NCBI GenBank assembly: GCA_015680685.1
Contig: MNCI01036474.1
Span: 67,392 to 131,391, forward strand
Length of the DNA stretch: 64,000 bases
Source of the DNA: Gnetum montanum
Taxonomy: Eukaryota > Streptophyta > Gnetopsida > Gnetales > Gnetaceae
Direction of reading: 5' to 3'
A program made the position numbers and the translations under genes. Positions 1 through 11,105 of this stretch are shown here, piece after piece. Position 1 is the stretch's first letter; each line of letters starts with the position of its first letter. Under the pieces are notes generated by a model. The model did no database searches, had not been told where the DNA came from, and worked only from the letters and a program-made list of their open reading frames with translations.

Positions 1-504
1 GCTAGTAATTAATACTAGTACATTCTATTATCTTTCTTATGCTTATTCTTATGATGTGTATCTTTAGCTTTGAATCCTTAACTCCTTGCTTATATACACT
101 AGTAGCTTACATCATCATACATCTTTTGTAGGCTTGTCTATTTAGGGATGAAAAGGGATGTAGAAGAAGTATTCCTACACCATTCTCCAAAGTAGAAATC
201 TCATTTGTTGCTTCTATATATTGTAGTTTAAAGCATTCAAGACTTGACTCTCAAGTAGTGGTTCATAGGTTGTCTTTGTCATGGCTCTATAAAATTCTTT
301 TTTGGCAATTCTTATTGGAAACCATTCTTAACATCAAAGGTTACTCACAATCATTCTCCAATACTATATTAAATTTCTAGGACATTTCATAGGACATTTT
401 TCATCTTTTAAACCTTTTTCATTTCTTTAATATTTTCATACTTTTATCATTTATCATTTTTTCTACATATTTCCATTCTTATTAGATTTTCCATTTCTTG
501 ATAT
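1..504. other. AT-rich stretch without recognisable gene
   Basis: Low-complexity AT-rich sequence with no open frame of note. It may be the decayed upstream part of the LINE whose reverse transcriptase remnant starts near 505, but nothing in it can be matched to a domain by eye. Confidence 0.4.
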
Positions 505-1345
505 TTTTATTAGGTTAGATTATGCTAAAGCTTATGATAGGATTGAATGGTATTTTATTTTTGCTTATCCATATATATTAAGGTTAGGTGATTATTTCTT
601 TTGTCCTATCCATACCCTATTCAATGATGGTAATTCTTACATTTCTACGAATTTTAGATTAGGTTCATCCTTTTCTCTTCAACGGTTAGTTCATCAAGCT
701 TATCCTATAGCTTCCTATCTTTTTATTATTACTATGAACTTCATTTTTACATAGTTTGCAAAAAGATATCATTAAGTGAATTTCAATTAATGATCAAGGT
801 ACACAATTTCTTAACATGTACTTTGCATATCATTATTTTTTTATGATTAATAACTCATTATAACATATTCAAAATTTATTTTCTAGAGAGGAAAAATAGT
901 GCATATTATCTAGCTATCATATTAATTAGCAAAATTTTCTATTTATTGTAGAGGTAATACTAATGAATGGGTTACCCTCAAGTCTTGAAAAATCTTGAAA
1001 AATGATTTTGTCTTTGAAATTTTTGGAATCCTTTTTACTTTGAGGCCTAATCTAAAGATTTTGTAGAATTATGTGGTTACCAAAATTGAAAAGAAACTTA
1101 ATAAATGGAAAGGAAAAAATATCACCCTTGCTAGCAAAGTTTTAGCTATTAGGAAAATTCTTTAATCTACTCTTGTTTATTGCTTTAGTTGTTAAGCTCC
1201 TACAAAAAATTCTTATGGTAGAATTGGTTATATTATTCATCGATTTCTTTGGTCCCTAGATAAGGCTTGATCCTTTTCCTATCCTAGAGGGGAGAATTTT
1301 CAAGATTGCTTGGAAGGATGAAAACATAAAAAGATATTTCCAAAA
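505..1345 (+). pseudogene. LINE (non-LTR retrotransposon) reverse transcriptase remnant
   Basis: In life this would be the ORF2 reverse transcriptase of a plant L1-type LINE. Conceptual translation through stops shows the block DYAKAYDRIEW near 518-550, the usual LINE motif around the first catalytic Asp. It is followed by a decayed QGCPLSPYLFI-type block (QAYPIASYLFII) near 694-730 and a decayed FADD box (YFAYHYFF) near 820-845. Further on come thumb-region residues resembling the common LINE pattern, with W-G-K then LA-x-K-V-LAIRKIL near 1105-1160 and RFLWS near 1240. There are many stops and frame changes and no endonuclease part is visible. A sister copy with the same order lies at 5760-7900. 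The family is secure; the exact ends are not. Confidence 0.7.
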
Positions 1346-2988
1346 CTATTAAAATTCTTTAGACTCTCACTTTCATCTATTATATTTTAATTTTTTTAAA
1401 AATATCATTATTCATATTTTTAAGGTTCAGAAAATCTTTCCTCCCTTGCATACATCCATTGCCTCTTTCCACCCCCTCCCTCTCTCATGCCCAATACATT
1501 TTTCAGCTTCTTTATAATTTTTTATTTTATTATATTTCTTGAGTTGTTAATTTAGTAATTTTGTAAATATTTTGTTTAATTCAATGAACTAATTATAATG
1601 GTGCAAGAGCAAACATCATGTAAGCATGAGATATTCATTCTAAGTTATTTGCAAGGGAATACACAATTGCAGTATAAAATAAGACCATGATATCCATCTC
1701 TTTATTTTATATTAATAAGAGGTTCTTGCCATGGAAATAATTTGGTTCTAATAAAAAAAATTGAATTAACTTCCGTGGTCACTAATCCTAGGTAAAAAGA
1801 CAAATGACTAAGAAGGAATGGATAAGGGTATGATATGAAGGGGATTTGTTAATTTCTTAACACTCTATGCCATGTCCCACTAATAATACATGATTAAATG
1901 AAGTATTCTCCTTATATCCAGTGTGAACAAGGACATACAATTTGACAATGATGTGTTAGCCTATTGGAAAGACTCTTATTTTGAAAGCTCCAACTCATGC
2001 GTTCAATTCTAGTGGACAATGCTAGGTTTTTTTTTTTCTTTGTCAAGGAATGATCCAAAGATGAAAAATAATAATGTCTTTCAAACTATAAAGACTATGA
2101 AAAATTTTAAGGCTTTTGATTTTATTTTATCTAATGATTTATATGAACCTTTGTCAAAATATATAACTTTACAATACATACTTTTGTAGATTATTGGATT
2201 TATTCATATAAATAAGGGTTTTAAACCAACGATTTAGGCTATCCTTAAATGCTACACAATTAATGTTTTGCATACTCTATTTTTCCAAATCTTTCACTTA
2301 TTGAACTAGCCAATTTTAAAATGGTTGAGAAATAGTTGGATCTTAAAGTTTATATGAATCAATGTAATACTTTTATTTCCTAGGATTGAAATTATTGCCA
2401 ACATTAGCACAACCCTAAAGAAAAAGTTAAAAACATTACTAGATAGTGTGTAGTGTAGACATTATTTTATGAAGATTAATTTACGGTAGAGGAATACAAA
2501 ATTAAAATTCAAAGCCTATAATTTGTGGTTTTTCTAGAAAATTACATACTATAATTTATGAAGATGCTAGAGCTATTATTGCCATGAAGATCATGTTATT
2601 GCAGTCTATTTTATTCTCAATAAAAAATTTGTTCAAGAGGAAAAGAAATAATAATATTAAAAAATGGAAAATAATGATAGTTTTTAGTAGGCATAAATGA
2701 AATATTCTTCAATAAGTTCATAGTCTCTTACTAATCCTTTTAACTCTAAAGGTTTTAATAAACTCTCAATATCTAAAGAGAATTCCTTTTTAGAAATAAT
2801 GAAATTTTTAGCACAAACTGGAAATGAAAATATTGATGGTGAAAAATTTTACTTAGTATAATACAAAAAGAAGAGGCTTGCAAATATTAATTTTAATTTA
2901 ATAATCCCAAAGGTTACTTCTTCTCTCTCTACTTCTACTACTGTTCCAAAATTGTTTAATGAAAAATACTTTTTCATCTATTAGGATC
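1346..2988. other. AT-rich noncoding stretch
   Basis: No convincing coding remnant or LTR end is visible. The sequence holds homopolymer runs and scattered short frames only. It probably consists of elements decayed past recognition by eye. Confidence 0.4.
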
Positions 2989-3672
2989 ATGGATTATGAG
3001 ATAAATGAGGATCGGGAACTTAGAAGGAGGGTTGAAAAAGTTCCCAATTAAAATAAATTCTAGCCACCAAATTAAATCCAAAATTTACATGGTTCCCCAA
3101 CTTGGGTAGTCTACACTCGAAGGGTAGATTCCTTGCATACCTCCATACTATTTTTATTCCAAATTGTGGTTTAAAGGACATCACAACCTTTATAATATTT
3201 GAGCTTCACTATGGAGAGTTTCATCATTGCAAAATCTCTCAACCCTGGAAGGTTTCAAAACGCTCAAAATGTGGTTTGAATAACACCATACCCTATACAA
3301 GCTCTAAGCTCTGCTCTAGATTGTTTCATTGCTGCAGAATCACTCAATCCCTTAAGGTCCCAACAAGCTCAGAATGTAGTTTAAATGATTCCATAACCTT
3401 TAAAAAATTGAGCTCCACTCCAAAATGTGTTGACATTGCAAAACCACTGAATCTCTTGTGATTCCAACAAGCTTAATACAAATTCCTTCTCATAAGAATC
3501 ACATCAACCCTTCAAGGTAACAAGAATGAATGTAAAATGTAAGAAAAGAATGTAAATATAATTACAAGACCTTGTCATTGAGGCTCAATTCAACATACAA
3601 TTAACATACAACCAAGAAAATTATGTGATAATGTAGGATAAGAGTACAAGAGGATAGATATGATAATGATTT
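2989..3672 (-). repeat. Copia-type LTR fragment, minus orientation (U5 side)
   Basis: The reverse complement matches the 3' part of the copia LTR at 42764-43843. Shared landmarks are the CCCCAACTTGGGTAGT block (3097 here, reverse complement near 43738), the adjoining TCTACACT..GAGGGTAGATT block, and the terminal block near 2989-3060 that corresponds to the LTR end at 43790-43843. The copy is interrupted at about 3673 by a gypsy family C LTR and appears to resume at 4631. The open frame at 3102-3461 inside it is a chance frame in LTR sequence. Confidence 0.6.
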
Positions 3673-4630
3673 TGATGAGTGACAAGGTAGCCCTACATCC
3701 AACCATATGAATCACAAAGCATTCATGCAAAATCTAGTAGAATTCCATGCACTTTGGCATTTTTGGTGCACTAGTCCTTTAGAAAGTGAATCTAGCCTTA
3801 AGGTTAATCATTGTCTTCCCAATTACACTTGTGACATTTGTTTGTATAGTTAAGTGGAACTGAGGCATATGATTTTTATCATTTTATTTTTTATAGTTTG
3901 GTGCTCAAAATGTAGATAGAAGAAATTGGATTAAAGAAACTAAATTAACTAATTAGCTAGCATTTAACTAATCCTAACATAAGCATCCAATCCTACTTTT
4001 TGTACATCTTCTAAACTCACATATCCACTACTAGGTGACCAAGCACTATGCTACTAGGCATACCAAGTAATAACACTACTAGGATTACCAAGCAAATACA
4101 TGTTGCACTCAAAGTAGTCATACTTATGTGTGTAACCTATCTGGCTTAATTTCTTCATTAATGTAATAATTGGAAAATATTTAATAACTAATGGAAAACA
4201 TTTAATAAATAATTAAAAACATTTAATGCATAATTGAAATAGCTAATCTATCCAAACTACTAGAAGGTTTGTTACAAAGCTCGTCTTTATTACCATAGAC
4301 ACTATTGTGCTTAGGTACCACAATGCTTGAGTAAATATCTATACACAAAATGACTCTTGCTACAGGCACTCAAGGAAAAATTCTAGCCTTCAAATGGAAA
4401 AACTGTAAGAGCTTTACTACAACTAATATCTCTACTTACCATAAATGCAGCTACAAGCATGTATTTATAGCTGACTATAGGCACTACATTGATGTGGCCT
4501 CATCGATGCATGATATGATGCATCAACTAGGCCTCATCAATGAGGCCTAGATGACAAGGTTGTGTCAATAAGGTTTTGTCAACTCAACCATCAAAATGCA
4601 ATTCATCATATTACTTTGATGTTCATAACA
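3673..4630 (-). mobile_element. Gypsy family C LTR, minus orientation, inserted in copia LTR
   Basis: Read on the minus strand, this block runs TG to CA over about 958 bp and matches the 5' LTR of the plus-strand gypsy element at 28550-29362. Shared parts are the polyadenylation neighbourhood (GGTAATAAAGACGAGCTT here, GGCAATAAAGACGAGCTT near 28811) and the terminal ACTCATCA. A TATA-like GCTATAAATAC lies on the minus strand near 4471. No internal element sequence adjoins it, so it is probably a solo LTR. I could not find a clean target duplication. Confidence 0.65.
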
Positions 4631-5607
4631 CTTACACAATTCTCAAGATTTTTGAGTCTACTTATAGCCTCAGAGTTTTTGAAAACATCTTGGAATTTGT
4701 GTAATGGCTAGTTAACAGTTAATGTAGATGTCTCCTTCAAGATTAGGATGCCTTTATATATTTAGCTTAAACTATTAGGAGATGTCTCCTTTCAAAATGG
4801 GACATCTCTAGGGAGACATATTTGGAGACACAACTTCTTTCCAAAGGAGACATCTCTTATTTTTGGGAGACAACTTCTTGTAATTGACTTCCTCTTGGTC
4901 ATGATGTATTCTATTCCTTGTAGATGTCTTCTCAACTTTTGAGATCTATTCCCTGAGACTTTCTCTTATTGATTTAGCTTCCTCTCAATCCCTAGAGCAT
5001 CTTCATTTAGCTTTTAGTCTTTGTACTTTTCCATGCTCTCATTTTTCCTATGTAGTTTTCATAACACATATCAATGTAGATATCATGACATATCAACGTA
5101 GATCTCATTTTCAAACAACACTTACATAATTTCCAAGATTTTGGAGTCTACTTATAGCCTTGGATTTTTTGAAAATACCTTAGAATTTGTGCAGCAACTA
5201 TTCAACGACTAGTGTAGATGTCTTTTTCAAGATTGGAACATTTTTTTTATTTAGCTTAAACTCTTGGGAGAAATCTCCTTTAAAAGTGCGACATCTCTAG
5301 TGAGATTTATTTGGAGAGACATCTTCTTTCCAAATAATACATCTCTCATTTTTGCAAGACTTCATCCTATGATTGACTTCCTCTCAGCCAAGACATCTTC
5401 TCTTCTTTGGAGACATCTTCTTAACTTTTGAACTCTATTTCATGAGGATTTCTCTTATTTATTTAGCTTTTTCTCAATCCCTAGAGCATATTCATTTAGC
5501 TTTTAGTTTTTGTACTTTTTCATGCTCTCATTTTGCCTATGTAGTCTTCATAACAACATCTCTATCAAGATCTCATCACATCTTAATGTAGATCTCATTT
5601 TCAAACT
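4629..5607 (-). repeat. Tandem duplication (about 489 bp) within a copia-type LTR
   Basis: Two adjacent direct copies, about 4629-5117 and 5118-5607, share the series CACTTACA, then GAGTCTACTTATAGCC, then AATTTGTG, then TGTAGATGTCT. They also share the long block ending in TTTAGCTTTTAGT and GATCTCATTTTCAAAC. The reverse complement is related to the copia LTR at 42764-43843, including CATCTTG-AA-TTGTG-AATGGCTAG. Both copies are rich in GAGACATCTC-like octamers, as is the intact LTR. This looks like local duplication of LTR sequence after insertion. Confidence 0.7.
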
Positions 5608-5759
5608 TAACTCTTGTTCTAAAGTTCTTATTCATTTATGGCCTTCCTAGACTACAAACATATTTCCATATTCTCTATTTTCCTTAAGTTTTTAACATAC
5701 CAAAAGTTCAACAATAAATGCTAAGTTTGAAAAATCAAGGATGAAGAACTCCCCACTAA

Positions 5760-7900
5760 ATCTCAATGTTAGTTTTATCATATAATATTTAATGCCTTTC
5801 TATTAGGTTTTAAGAAAATATTATTAGTGATTATCTTTCAAATCAAAATTTATCTCGTTTTTGCAAGAAATTAAGATTTCACTACGTGATATTAGTTTTG
5901 TTGTTAAACACATTTCAAAAAACTACAATATTTTTTTTATTGCTCATGAAGTTAATGAAAAGGTGTTGTTATTCTTGTTAATAAAAATTATACTTGAAAA
6001 GTTTTGAATTTTGGCTTTGATAACCTCAGAAGAGTTATTTAGATTACTTGTCATAGTGAAAAAGAATACTTTGGAATATATAATTTTTTATGCTTCTAAT
6101 AATTTGAAAAATCAATTAGAAGTTTGAAAATATCTTCTATCTCTACCTAAAGTTGCTTGGATTATTAGAGGTGATTTCAATATGGTTGAAAGTCATTTAG
6201 ATAAACTGGTTGGTCTTATCCTAATTTATCTTCTCAAGAAAAAGAAGATTGATGTGACTTTAAAGAAAAATATTTTTCATGTTAGCTATTTATTCCCACA
6301 TCATTCAAATGAGAATCATTATACTTGATGTAATTATCAATAAGAAAATAATAGAATTTATTTTAACTTGGTAGACTTTACATCTTTAATGTTTCTATTT
6401 GGAAGCCTACAAGTAGAAGTGCATTTAGATGTTACTTTGTCAAAGCATTTTCTTATTAATAGTTTTCTCCCTAAAATTTATTCTACCTTATTTTAAAAGC
6501 ATAATATTTTTGTATGAATGTTAATATGTTCCTAGGATCTAGTTGGATTGACTAGTGGTATTGAATTACTTGTAAAGTTAGAAATTATGCTACATGGTTT
6601 GGAATATCTTTGGAGATTATTTCTTAAATTTTTTTTAAGGAGCCATTGAAAATTTTTTCTTGATAAAAATATTAATAAAATTGTAATTGATATTCTACAT
6701 AAAAATGAAGATCTTCAACACATTGGTAATTAGAGGCCTATTACTTTTCTCAATAACACTTATAAAATTTTAGCTGAATGCATGGATTGTAAAATTTAGA
6801 AGGTTCTAAAAGATATCACTAGACTTGAGTAGATTGATTTTGTTGAACGTAGACATAACATAAATAATGTTATTGTAGCTTGAAAGGGAAAGCAATGGGC
6901 TTCTAATACTAACCAAGAAATTGCTTTTATTAAGTGAAATTATGCTAAAGCTTATGACAAGATTGAATATAATTTTATTATTTTTTGTTTCTATAAACTA
7001 GGATTTGATGATTATTTTATTCATCTTGTTTGTACCTAGCTCATTAGTGTGAATGCTCAAGTTGCTACTCATTTTGGATTGAGTTTCTTTTTATTTCTAA
7101 AGTGGTCAATTCTTCAAGGATGTGCCCTATCTCCCTATATTTTTATTATTATTGTAAACTTGCTTTCACATACTTTTCATTATGATTTGCAATGAAATGT
7201 CATTAAGAATATTTCAATTGATGATCAATGTACATAATTACTTAACATGTGCTTTGCAAATAATTATTTTTTTATAATTAACAATTCTATACAACATATC
7301 AATACTCTTTTATCTAGAGTGAAGAATTATTGGATGTTATATGGTTCTTAGATTAATTACCAAAAATATTCTATTTATTATAATGGCAATATTGATGAGT
7401 GATTTACTCTCAAGCCCTAGAAGATCTTTTAAAAAATTCTATCTTTAAAATTTTAAAAATAAACTTTTCTTTTAAGCCTAATATTACTATTTTGTGGAAT
7501 TGTATAGTTAATAAAATAAAAAATAAGCTTGATAAATAGAAATATAAAAAGCTTGCCCTTGCTAACAAAGTTTTAGTTATTAGGAAGATTCTTCAAACTC
7601 ATGTTTATTACTTTAGTTGTTTGGCTCCTTCTAAAACTTCTTATGATAGAATTGATCATATTATTCTTTAGTTTCTTTGATCTATTAAGCAACATAAAAA
7701 CTATTTTTGAGAGTTCTTTGGATATTTGTACTAGTATCAAGAAATATAATGGACTTGGCCTTAGTAATTGTTATGACTAGGGCTTTTCTCGTGTATAAAA
7801 ATCAATTGCAAAGTGCATTAATGAAGATGATCCTTGGATTCTCCTTTTAAGAAATATACTTATGTAATGAAACCCTAAGAATGATAACAATTAGCTTTCT
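5760..7900 (+). pseudogene. LINE ORF2 remnant: endonuclease and reverse transcriptase
   Basis: This is a dead copy of a plant L1-type LINE ORF2, which nicks target DNA and primes reverse transcription there. The endonuclease signature RGDFNMVESHLDK is readable near 6165-6205. The reverse transcriptase follows: RPITFLNNTYKILAE near 6733-6777, NYAKAYDKIE near 6937-6970, GFDDYF near 7002, LQGCALSPYIFII near 7113-7150. FANNYFF near 7251-7271 replaces the catalytic FADD box. Downstream come LALANKVLVIRKIL near 7550-7590 and YNGLGLSNCYD near 7747-7780, matching the usual ORF2 C-terminal region. Stops and indels are frequent, many of them TAG or TGA where Gln, Trp or Arg is expected. No poly(A) tail or target duplication was resolved. 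Same family as 505-1345. Confidence 0.8.
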
Positions 7901-7979
7901 AATAACTTTCTTCACTTCCTTATTTTTTCTTATCTCATTTCTATTCTTGGTTCCCTAAACCTTAAACAAAGTTAGAAGA

Positions 7980-9599
7980 CATTACGAAAGCTTAGTAATA
8001 CTAAAAATCAGTACGAGTTCTATTGGAAAATGCTATGAATAAAATGAGATAAGTCACAATGTTGGTTATACAACTGAAAATAGTAATCTAAAAGGGGTGT
8101 AATACACATCTATACTTCATCAAACTGATGGTAGTAATCTAGGGACAAGAAAAAACTAAAATGTAAAACCAATAGCATAAAAGATACAATACTCTAAGGG
8201 CATGTTAAAATTAAGTTATAGCTAATATAAATTATGAGGCTAGGACTAATCTAAAACCACCATATAACTATAATAGAAATATTAAAACCCACAATCTAAC
8301 ACCTAACATATGAGTTAGTCAAAATTCATAATTCAGTAGATAATAGATCATAAGAAAAATACTATATCTTTCATCATCATCATCAACATCCTCTTCTTAT
8401 CTCAATAAAATTGGATTGGCTAAAAAAACTGAGATCTCTAAACAATAAAATTATCTAATTCTAAAAGCTAATGAATGTCTATAAATTAGCAAAAGAAAAT
8501 AACCCATGTGTACCATGCAACCTATGCCTTAATCCTAAACTTGGAAAAATTGTAAATATTGAGGAAGCATCAAAACCTCTCACTTGGTTTACATTGAAAA
8601 TAATAAAAGAATGATGTGAGCATAACACACAAACATATCTATGACATATGCACTTTAATCCATAAACACCCACATAGCTACACTCATCTAACTGATAGAG
8701 CTTTCATCTCATGAGTTATTGAATGTTTAGGATAGTAACTAGGCTTTAGAATTAAATACATATAGGTTTCAGGCTTATCATCTTAACCTTAAGCGTAAAT
8801 GGTTTTTTCTAAAACTTACTATAGTAACTAACAAAAGGCTAACAAAGCTTGCACATAAAGTCTATTCAATACACATAATGTTCAAAATCAAATAATAAAA
8901 CTTCCTCACTAACCTTCTTACAATATAAGTAAAATAGCAACTTTGTCTTTACTAAGTAAAATTCTTAAATATAATACAACTAACCAAGTTACTACAACTA
9001 ATGTAAACTAAAACTATGTAACATAAAGAATAAACAAGTAATGTAAACTAATACCAAAACTTATCAAATGTGAACTAGTACTACTAACATGACACACCAC
9101 TATAACTTACATAAAACATTAAATATAATTAGATATAGCATCACATAAAATATCTAATTACTACTAACCAATGAACATACTAACTACTTAGCATAAAATA
9201 TAATATATTAATCTCATGCTATACTAATTAATAAATATGAAATACATACTATCTACTAGTTAACTATCACATGACAAAATGCACAAGGATCCAATATAGA
9301 TAAAGCACTACGCAAGAACAAAGCATGGGAAACATAACACACATACTTTTCAAAGTGATATACCCAAATACTAGAAAATATCCATGGTATTTATTTCTCA
9401 TTCAAATAATTTAGGCATAAAACATCATAGTTCATAAAAAAGGTAAACACATAATAAGCATACAATCATTCTAATATATGTCACATAAATCCATCTATAA
9501 AGGCCATCCACATAATCCTTATAACATAAAATGCAGGTACAAATTAAAATCAAAGAAATTACTACTAACTCAAGGTTCATTAAAATATGGGGTGTTACA
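7980..9599 (-). repeat. Possible LTR-like AT-rich block ending in TGTAACACCCC (minus strand)
   Basis: On the minus strand the block would begin at 9599 with TGTAACACCCC, a start seen in many plant LTRs. The rest is very AT-rich with repeated ACATAAAATAT-like words. No partner LTR, primer site or coding sequence was found, and the left limit is a guess. The short minus-strand frame at 8479-8673 has no recognisable domain. Confidence 0.3.
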
Positions 9600-10509
9600 T
9601 GTCTGAATATAGGCTACTTTTAAGGTTAACAATTCTTTGAAATAACCCCAATATGTGACTAGAAGGACATGTGATCCATAGTAGAAGATGAAGTATTGAC
9701 CAATGACCTAATGAAAGCATGTTCTTGGTAATTTAATTAATAAAATTAAATTTTTTTTATCTTATATCTCATTTTGATCTAATCATGTTATTGTATAGTT
9801 GGTCTCATGATGGGTAATGTTGTACTCTTGCTCATCCACCATTGCATATTTGGAGCTACAATCTTGTCATGGGAGATATCAAATGCTAAATTTTTTTCTA
9901 AAAACTTATAATCCTTGAATTTAATTTCTAAGGTGAAATGACTAAAAAATTTATTAGTTATTAAAATTTCAACACTCTTGAACACCTTAGAGGTTAGGAT
10001 TACCATTCAACAAGCCTTTAAAATCTTAAACATCCAAATTTTCAAAAATTCAATCCCAATCAAACTATTTGGAAGAGGTAAATGTTAAATTTGATTATGA
10101 TAAACCAATACACTTATTTTTTGGTAACTAGAGATGTGTGCAATCCAATGCAAGGACACAAGAATAGGGTAAGGAGCAGATGAGGCCAAGGATAATAAGA
10201 GTATACAACGTAATTTAGGGTTCGTGAATAAGCACCATAGGAATATAAGATCCAATTAGTAAGGGTGATCCAACATTAGGAATACCCCTCTCAATCCTCA
10301 GTGTAAGGTTTTGATCCTCACCAAATGTTGATCATGCTTTCTGAATCCTTCTTGATTATCCTAATAAAAGACAAGCATGTCTCTAGTAATGTTCAAGTAT
10401 ATCAAAAAGTTGTAATATTAAGAAGGATCTATAAGAATTCCTAATATGATTAAAAAGATTTCTACAAATTTTATGACATGATTGTTGAAAAATTAAAATC
10501 ATGTGAAGG

Positions 10510-11105
10510 TGTGGCAGGATTTCAACTCTAGTCTAGTTTCCATTTATGGTAATTTTTTATATCCCTAAGGCAACAAAACCATGATTGTTACCATAAATAG
10601 TAAATAAAATTTTCCAACTATGCTAGCTTCTCCCACCAACACTAGCCTTGTGAGAGAAACACTAGAATTGTTGGAATAATGCTAAAATTTATGAAGAAAC
10701 CAAATCCCCAACCACTTCAATGTTGGCTTTGTAAAACAGACACTGGGTTTTGTAGTAACTATGCTAGTTTTTCTGGAAAAATGAAAATCCAACACCAGGA
10801 ATGCTAGGGGCAAGTGGTTCTAGCGTAGTTGAGGCTACACCCCCATAAAACCCATGAAAATGCTAATTTTGGTAGTCCAAAAATTATTTTTAACCTTACC
10901 AAGCCCAAATATAAACATGGTATGACTCTTTTTATCTAGAAAGTAAGGCTATGACAACTTATTAGGTCTTTTTAGCTCAAAATGTTAAAGTATGTGAAAT
11001 TGCATACCATGGATTACAATTTTCACATTTTACAATAAAATTCTAGACTTAGTTTTAATGGTGAACTTTAAAAGTTGTAACATGAGATTTCTTGGTGGTA
11101 TTTCA
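10510..11105 (-). mobile_element. Family A LTR (Tat-like gypsy), minus orientation, 3' LTR of an old element
   Basis: The block is closely paralleled at 35503-36100 (same orientation) and by the reverse complement of 41301-41974. Its right limit at 11105 is fixed by GGTGGTATTTCA, the family terminus (TGAAATACC on the minus strand), followed at once by internal sequence TTAGCCCCTCTTTGTTGATG. That internal sequence is also found next to the young LTR at 56746. On the minus strand this neighbour reads as a purine-rich AAAGAGGGGCTAA, a polypurine tract, making this the 3' LTR. Judging from a complete relative at 16882-18262, the LTR should extend left to roughly 9.7 kb, but that part is not recognisable by eye. 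Confidence 0.7.

Noticed and set aside
3102-3461. 119-codon plus-strand frame
   Set aside because: Antisense translation of a copia LTR; the matching LTR at 43 kb is not open in this frame.
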